Of a DNA stretch of 64,000 bases, positions 57,752 through 64,000 are shown piece after piece. Numbering within the stretch: position 1 is the stretch's first letter; every line of letters begins with the position of its first letter. The notes under the pieces were generated by a model, which saw only the letters and a program-made list of their open reading frames with translations, made no database searches and was not told where the DNA came from. Origin of the DNA: Lathyrus oleraceus (lineage: Eukaryota > Streptophyta > Magnoliopsida > Fabales > Fabaceae); assembly GCF_024323335.1 (NCBI RefSeq), contig NC_066581.1, positions 179,049,330 to 179,113,329 of the forward strand, written 5' to 3'. Position numbers and translations under genes: made by a program.

Positions 57752-58310
57752 TCTGGTTTCCCTAAGCGAGTCCTGTTGTACCCCAATTTTGTCCGGGCTT
57801 TTTTAATTTCTAGTAGAATTAGTTTCATTTCGATTTTTGCATCATATGCATACCATTACATACATTGTATCATGAATGAATGCCTGAAATGTCAGTCGGA
57901 ACGAATCTACTTGAGAATACAGAAAAAAAAATCGGTTGAATCGAAGGAAAGACTGTATTTTTAATAAGTTGGTTTCTTTGCTGACAATTTTAGTGTGACT
58001 GGTTTAATTTTTCCGATTAAAATTTGTACTCGGTTTTTTCTTTATTTTTGTAATTGTTCAAATGTTTTGTTAATATTTAATTAAAGAAATTAGAATAGTT
58101 TTTAAATATTAATTAGTTTTTTAAATAGTAGTTATTTAAATAAATATTAGTTGGTCTCTTATTAGTTAGTTTTTAAATATTAATTAGATTTTCTAAAATT
58201 GTAGTTAGTTTTTTTATTAGTTTTTAATTGAATATTAGTTAGTTTTCTTTAATATTTATTAGTCTTTTTTTTTAGGATTTATTATTTAAAGTAAATAATA
58301 ATTAGGGAAA

Positions 58311-58328
58311 ATAAATATATGTATATAT
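58311..58328 (+). promoter_or_regulatory. TATA-like box of LTR G
   Basis: ATAAATATATGTATATAT, about 540 bp into the LTR, followed by a CT-rich stretch. Plausible promoter. Confidence 0.5.
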
Positions 58329-60369
58329 CTACATTGGATTCCCCTCACAGAAAAGACAATAAAAGGAGAAATCTGATCTCTCTCACACAAAATCTCCCAA
58401 CGTCTCTCTCCATTATCCCTGCTCCACTCCTAACAGACCCTGCTCCACTACCTCACAAGCTCTCTCAATTCTGTACAAACGGATTCTCCCATAAAGACAC
58501 CTCACCTGCCTCTCTCTCTCTCGGAGACCTTTCAAAAAGACACGAAATCCATACTCTCCAAATCTCTCACACTCAACTCTCAGTAACAACAATACCCTCT
58601 CTAAAAATCCACAAAAAAACTCACTCGCTAACCCCCAGCGAAAACCCTCGCCGCCACCCTTCATTCTTCATCATCAATCTCACATTCACGATTCTCTACC
58701 GCCTTAAACCCTCCATCCGCCTTAATCAACCTTCACCTTCACAAATCGTGAAGCTCGCCGACGCTCTTCCTCTCCAGAAAACCATCAACACCACTACCGT
58801 CGTACCGCCGCCGCCTCCGTAAAACCCTCCTCATCGCCGAAACCATCACCCTTATCACCCAAAACCCCATCGCCCTTTTCTCTTCACTCACAACCCCAAA
58901 CCCATTCTTCAAACCTCCGTCGTCAAACCCTTCAATCGCTCCATCTTCACCACTATCTTCCAACCACCGTCCTTGCTTCTCCATCCCACAAACCAACTAA
59001 ACCCTTCAAATCGCGTCACCGTGAACCTTCAACCGCTTCTCAATCCAACAGATCCGTGCCTTCATCATCTTCATCGCAACAAACCCTAAATCTTGTTACA
59101 ATTGCTGTTTAAATTTGGTTGCTGTTAAGTGTTTGGATTTTGCAGGGAGCTTCGGAGTAATAGCGGTTTCCAGAACCAAGTAAGAACCGAGAGAGAATCC
59201 AAAAGGCAGCAGGGTCATCATTCAGGAAGACGATGTTGCAAGCAGCTGCGGATTGCGTTATGCCACTGATTTAGTGTTGTTCGATTTTCGGTAAATTTCA
59301 TCTTTGGCTTGAGTTTGAATCTGAGTTTTAGATTGCTGTTGTTTATTGTTTTTATTCTGGCATACGGTTATGATATGTAGTAAGTACATTGGGTTTGATT
59401 TGTGTAGTCCATGATTGGATTCAGATGTGATTTTCTTTTTCTCTGTTATGTTACAAATCGAGTTCTGATGTAGCATTGAGATAGAGTGGTTATTGAGTTA
59501 GATTAATTTTTAAGCCATGGTGTAATGTTTGGATCATTCGTTCTTGTTGTTTTAAAATTTTTTGATAATGTGCAGACATAACAGTTTTTAGTTAAGTTGT
59601 CAAGAGTGTTTTAGCTATTTCAATGGCTATCCTTCTTGTCTTGAAAATTTGAGTTATGAACATAAGTTTGCTCTGCTGATTACATATTTCCTGATTTCGG
59701 TTATGGAATTTTAGATGTGTTTATGTTTTGGTGCCGGGAAAACGGTTTTGTTGTTGTATGAATTCTGGGCGCATCATGAGCCAAGGGTGGGGATTGGGTG
59801 TGTTGTATTTTGAGTAACCTGTTTGTTGTTTCCTTTTGCCTTTCATAGAAATATTTGGAAATGCTTGGAATTTGTTTGGAATAGTTGAAATGTATGTAAC
59901 GTCTCTTGCTGTAATTTTTACAATAAGTTGATTTTAGTGGCAATGTAGTATAACCATGCATAAATACATTAAATTGTAATTTTCTCTTTGAACTTAATTA
60001 ATCGATTAAAATCTTTAATTAGTTTAATTTCTATTAATCAACTTTAATTAACTTAATTATTTAATTTAATTAGATTATTTTGATAATTATTTTTAATTAA
60101 TTTAATTAATCAATTTAATAAATTTTAATAAATTAATTTTGTTTTAAAAAAAAATGGGTTAATTTCTTCCAATTATAAACTTCAAATCATTTCAAGCTAA
60201 ATTACTTCACAAATTATCTTTTCATAAACCATTTATAATTTCATTTCAATATCAATTCATCATTTGATTCAAACCAATTTCATGTAATCATCTTTTCAAT
60301 AAATCATTTTCAAATCATTTTCTTCAAACCATTCAACTTCTTCAAAAAGAACTTTCTCTCTTAAAAATA

Positions 60370-61490
60370 GATGTGGGATGAAAAGGAGATAGGAAGCGTA
60401 CGCTTCATTATTTCTCAAGTACTCGAATAATTGGCGTACGCCATATTGCGCGAGTTCTTGTCACCCGATCCAATCTTAAAACTCATAATTTCAACTCACT
60501 TAAATAAATTTCCAAATTCAAATGATTCAAATCATTTTTCAAATCAAATACAATTTCTAAAGTTTTTTTTCTCTTTCAAATATAAATTTGGGATGAAAAG
60601 GAGATAGGAAGCGTACGCTTCACTATTTCTCAAGGACTTGAACAATTGGCGTACGCCATATTGCGTGAGTTCTTGTCACCCGATTAAATCTAAATCACAC
60701 AATATTCAAATCACTTTTCCAAAATCAAATATAATTTCCAAATTCAAATTACTCAAATCAATTTTTCAAATCAAATTTAACTTCTAAATAATTTTCTCTT
60801 TCAAACATAAACTTGGGATGAAAAGGAGATAGGAAGCGTACGCTTCACTATTTCTCAAGCACTTGAATAATTGGCGTACGCCATATTGCGCAAGTTCTTG
60901 TCACCCGATTAACATTTCAAAACAATACTATTTCAAACCATTTCGACAAATCCCAAATCCCATTTTATTCTATATTTCAGATGAAAAGAGGATAGGAGGC
61001 GTACGCCCCACTATCTTTCGATTATTCGAATAATTGGCGTACGCCACATTGCTCGAATCTTCGTCATTAAACTTAAAACACAACGAGTAAGCTCAAATCA
61101 TCTTCAAATCCAAACCTACCAATCAAATACAAACTATCTTCGCAAATCAAATACAAACATCTAAACATATCTTTTATAATTTAAACCTCGGATGATAAGA
61201 GATAGGAGGCGTACGCCTCACCATCTCTCGATTATTTGGATAATTGGCGTACGCCATATTGCACAAATTATCGACTTCCGACTAAAACACGCTAAATAAA
61301 CTTGGATAAAGGAATGGGTGGCGTACGCCTCATTATTCCTTGAATAAGCAAGTAGGAGGCGTACGCCTCACTACCGTGCGTATTCAACATCCACAAACAA
61401 ACTTTCGATAAATAATTCAAACGAAAAAGGGAATAGAAGGCGTACGCCTTATTATTCCTCGAAAGAATTGGACGATTGGTGTACACCACA
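60370..61490 (+). repeat. Array with GCGTACGC palindromes in LTR G
   Basis: Units of about 220 bp, shortening to about 60-120 bp at the right, share GGATGAAAAGGAGATAGGAA then GCGTACGCTTC, and about 40 bp later AATTGGCGTACGCCATATTG. GCGTACGC occurs about 13 times (near 60395, 60433, 60611, 60649, 60835, 60874, 60999, 61038, 61209, 61246, 61321, 61353 and 61440), often within a longer palindrome such as GAAGCGTACGCTTC or GGCGTACGCC. A last copy reads GGTGTACACC. Confidence 0.9.
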
Positions 61491-61796
61491 TTGCTCAACC
61501 TTTCGTCGTTCTCCAAAACATCTCAAACAAATCAAATCTAACTTCTCGCCCCCGAGCGATCGAAACCAATCAAAACACCCAAACACATCAATTCAACTTG
61601 TCACCCCCGCGTGACCAAAACCTCTTCAAAAGAACACTGTCAATCCTTTCTAATGCGCACAACAAACCAGTGCTTAAGCCTCCCCCGAGAGTAGACAAGC
61701 CAGCGTTTAGCCTTTAGAACGCCGACCTACACAGTCGTTCATCAAAACAAACCCACCAAATATTCGTAGTAGCCCGAACTACGATTGCTCTGATTT

Positions 61797-61814
61797 CCTT
61801 ATTGCACTATAAGG
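61797..61814 (+). other. Conserved LTR hairpin (G copy)
   Basis: CCTTAT (61797-61802) pairs with ATAAGG (61809-61814) around TGCACT, followed by ATACGTAGGCAGG. Confidence 0.6.
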
Positions 61815-62213
61815 ATACGTAGGCAGGAGATTGCTGTATCTTCGCGAGCACACTAATAAAAAACCTCCCATTTCCCCCTCATGAGGTCTTCATCCATATC
61901 TATCATCAATCCTAATCACTCGAAGCAAACAAGTAACAGTCAATTAACAGTCAAATAGCAAAATCAGACTAAAAGGTTCCCGTTGAGTACAACGGACGTA
62001 AGGGGTGCTAATACCTTCCCCTTGCGTAATCGACTCCCGAACCCGAATATGGTTGCGACGACCATTATTCTTATCTATAAAGGTTTTCTCGATATTTTCC
62101 TATTCCTTCATTGGAATAAATAAAGTTCGGTGGCGACTCTGTTTCAAACAACTTTTTTTCCGCGTTCCATCGCGAGGGATCGCATTATCATCATTTTTTG
62201 AGGTGCGACAGAC

Positions 62214-62231
62214 TGGCGACTCTGCTGGGGA
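62214..62231 (+). promoter_or_regulatory. Primer-binding site of G
   Basis: TGGCGACTCTGCTGGGGA, three bases after the LTR end, identical to the site of D. Confidence 0.9.
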
Positions 62232-62451
62232 GAGAGACCCTGCTCCAAGCAAGAGAGAGTCTAGCCTAACTTAGTCTGATTTTGCTATGACTGTTGGAAG
62301 ATATTCTTTCTTTCCATGTTTATCTCTCTATATTTTATTTTAATTACTTATGTTGTATGTAATATGTTGATACTTTGATTTGGGACTTGGTGTATGCTGT
62401 GAGATAAGCTCCATACCCGAGCTTCGAGAAAAACTTAGAACCCGGAGTTGT

Positions 62452-62820
62452 GTAGTATTGAACCGGGGGGTGTACACCTCATTGGAACAATACGAAGACT
62501 CCACCTAGAGTAGATCTGTTTGGAGTTCCCATCACAATATGGCTAGCCCATCATTGCGGTGGAGGTTCTAAACACGATCCGTGACTCTAGGGACCTCGCC
62601 TTAAAACCAAGTTTTGTTTTCATAATCGGCGATTATGTAGTATTGAACCGAAGGGTGTACACCCTGTTCGTACGATACGAGAATCCCACTTAGATTAGAT
62701 CATTTCAGAACTCTCATCACAATATGGCTAGCCCACCATTGCGAGGAAGTTTTGAACTTGATCCGTGAGTCTAAGTTCCTTCCTTGAAAACATAACTTTA
62801 GAACCTACCTTTGGGGAATT
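62452..62820 (+). repeat. Two direct repeats with palindromes in the leader of G
   Basis: Two units with a period of 185 bp begin GTAGTATTGAACCG at 62452 and 62637. Each has a palindrome, GGTGTACACC (62469-62478) and GGGTGTACACCC (62653-62664), and then TCACAATATGGCTAGCCCA. In the first unit GTATTG and CAATAC flank the palindrome as an outer stem. Confidence 0.85.
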
Positions 62821-63054
62821 TCTTGTGATCAGGCAAACCCGTACTTCTTCCTGTTATCCTAACGTACCCGACGTGTGAATAACTTTGAGTCTGTATTCCT
62901 CTGCCGAAAAACATGGCACAATTTCATGCATTTGCATATCATAAACATGCATTGCATTTCATCTTCCAGAAACAAAAGCTTACACCATGTTCTACCCTTT
63001 GTCCAGTAAACGCTGACTACTCGACACCGGTACGAGACACACCGCAATTACAAG

Positions 63055-63402
63055 ATGACACTCAAACAGCTTGAAGCCAACCAAGTTTCGATGAGGACCG
63101 ACATTGACTCCATGCAGGCAAAGATGGATCGCTTGCTGGAAACCATGTTACTCTTGGCCCAAAAAGAGAAGGATGCTGAGACTAGCGCCGAAGCCAGGAA
63201 AGTTGCAGCCGAGTTCGGATCGCCATCACTTAGCATCCCTGGAGTAACTAACCTTGATGGTAATCCTGCCCATCTTGAAGGAGGACCCATCCCTATTTCT
63301 GTTCCCATGGTCAACAAAGAACTTGAAGGCGATCACTATGCCATTTTACCTTTTCGCACTCTTGTAATTTGTTCTTGTTTGTTTAAGTACTGTATGCTTT
63401 GA
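63055..63402 (+). CDS. Element G gag-like N-terminal fragment
   Basis: The ATG at 63055 opens a frame starting MTLKQLEANQVSMRTDID, which continues as a coiled coil (DSMQAKMDRLLETMLLLAQ) like the N-termini of gag in B and D. It then becomes Gly/Pro-rich. After about residue 98 (GDHYAI) it turns into a short unrelated tail and stops at 63402, with T-rich sequence beyond, so it is either truncated or runs into a non-coding region such as an intron. It is 115 codons, far short of a full gag. No capsid core or zinc knuckle is seen before the window ends. Confidence 0.6.
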   Translation: MTLKQLEANQVSMRTDIDSMQAKMDRLLETMLLLAQKEKDAETSAEARKVAAEFGSPSLSIPGVTNLDGNPAHLEGGPIPISVPMVNKELEGDHYAILPFRTLVICSCLFKYCML

Positions 63403-64000
63403 ACATTGTTGTTTGTATTTGGTCTTATTAATGGGATAATTATGCATGCTTTGAATCAATCATTCATAATTCACTCATCTATCACATTTGCAAATCACAA
63501 ACACATACTTTCCTACTTCACCTCCTTTATCGCACTATTATTAGTAAATGTTGAGAGGAGGATGACGAAAACACAATGCTCATGATTGCTGATCGTATGC
63601 TTTCGGATAAAACCTTGCTGATGATGTACAGGCATTGTTTCAAATCCCCAAACACTGGAGAGATAAGGAGTTAATCCCTAGTCAACCACTTCGAGCCTAG
63701 AAGTAGGAGTTTCTTTCGAATCTATAAAACCCTTACGCTTAACCTGGGGCAGGGTAGTGTTCAGTTTGATTTGACTACACATTCAAATTACAAGATGAAA
63801 TATCCCTTACAAGGATCAACAACATGACATCCTTCACGCACATCCTAAAGTGTCGAAGGAACCATACAAATCCAAATTTTATGTCGGTTGTTCTTCAATG
63901 ACCAATGACTTGGCAGTCACAATTTCAACAACAAAAAAAAAGAAGAAAAAAATCAAAGAAAGAGCCCGCTAAGTCCAACACCTTAAAAGGAGACTTAGGC
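63403..64000 (+). other. Non-coding sequence of element G to the window end
   Basis: A T-rich part (63403-63480) is followed by sequence without a long frame. I see no clear motif apart from an A-rich run at 63930-63960. Confidence 0.5.

Larger units (their letters stand above)
57777..62210 (+). repeat. 5' LTR of element G (4,434 bp)
   Basis: It starts TGTACCCCAATTTTGTCC and ends GAGGTGCGACA. AT-rich at 57960-58310 and 59990-60170. A TATA-like stretch is at 58311-58328 and a CT-rich, presumably transcribed, part follows (58370-58530). The ORF at 58319-58822 has a skewed Ser/Pro/Thr/His composition and no family match; I do not call it a gene. The palindromic array is at 60370-61490, a hairpin at 61797-61814 followed by TACGTAGGCAGG, and a partial PBS copy at 62131-62140. 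Confidence 0.88.
57777..64000 (+). mobile_element. Element G: Ogre-type element, right part outside the window
   Basis: Plus-strand element inserted 25 bp past the PBS of F; CCTGT (57772-57776) is the likely target sequence. Order: 5' LTR 57777-62210, PBS 62214-62231, leader with two direct repeats, and the start of a gag-like frame at 63055. The LTR starts TGTACCCCAATTTTGTCC and is a third LTR family in this window. The rest of the element continues past 64000. Confidence 0.85.

Noticed and set aside
58319..58822. ORF of 167 codons in LTR G
   Set aside because: Low-complexity composition (Ser, Pro, Thr, His), no family motif, within a CT-rich part of the LTR next to a TATA box, and an equally long frame on the other strand.

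Overview
This window is plant nuclear DNA made almost entirely of nested LTR retrotransposons. I find no host gene, no tRNA or rRNA gene, and no bacterial feature. The LTRs are mostly 4.4-5.2 kb, the one complete element is about 22.9 kb, there is an extra ORF upstream of gag, pol is separated from gag-pro by a small intron, there are two RNase H domains, and the primer-binding sites match tRNA-Arg. Together these identify giant Ty3/gypsy elements of the Tat/Ogre group. The density and size of such elements points to a large-genome legume of tribe Fabeae (pea, vetch/faba bean, lentil or grass pea); the exact species is inference.

Layout, with letters used throughout. A (+): 3' part of an LTR, 1-4859, the right edge of an insertion that cut the reverse transcriptase of B. 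B (-): Ogre with RT fragment, intron, gag-pro, ORF1, leader, PBS and 5' LTR, 4860-17390; its 3' part lies left of the window. C (+): the host element into whose gag both B and D inserted; it appears as a gag scrap at 17391-17721 and then from 40582 to 51479 (gag-pro, intron, RT, RNase H, integrase, 3' UTR, start of the 3' LTR). D (-): the only complete element, 17722-40581, with two near-identical LTRs and a perfect 5-bp target duplication (GGAGG). S: a solo LTR, probably Ty1/copia, inside the RNase H region of C (44618-46004, target duplication GTATC). E (+): an LTR start at 51480 inside C's LTR. F (+): LTR plus PBS from 55301, inside E. G (+): LTR, PBS, leader and gag start from 57777 to the window end, inside F. 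The chain C > E > F > G is four levels deep.

How the parts work together: each Ogre RNA would start at a TATA box inside the LTR, carry a leader with hairpins and a tRNA-Arg PBS, and encode ORF1 (a plant-mobile-domain-like protein with a coiled coil), gag-pro, and, after removal of an intron, RT - RNase H - archaeal-type RNase H - integrase. D still has intact ORF1-like, gag-pro and RT/RNase H frames but three nonsense codons and an altered catalytic residue in its integrase part. B and C are more decayed, although the integrase frame of C is open.

The observations I rate highest are not genes. (1) The 3' UTRs of both C and D carry long arrays of a motif that, in each element's own sense strand, resembles the 3' end of tRNA-Arg, that is, the complement of the element's PBS. 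(2) B has a second intron-like gap, between ORF1 and gag, with the same donor, acceptor and phase as the pol intron, which would join ORF1 in frame to gag. (3) All LTR families seen here share a covarying hairpin next to a GTACGTAGG motif and a partial PBS copy about 50-85 bp upstream of the true PBS. (4) GNRA-tetraloop hairpins follow the pol stop codon in C and D.
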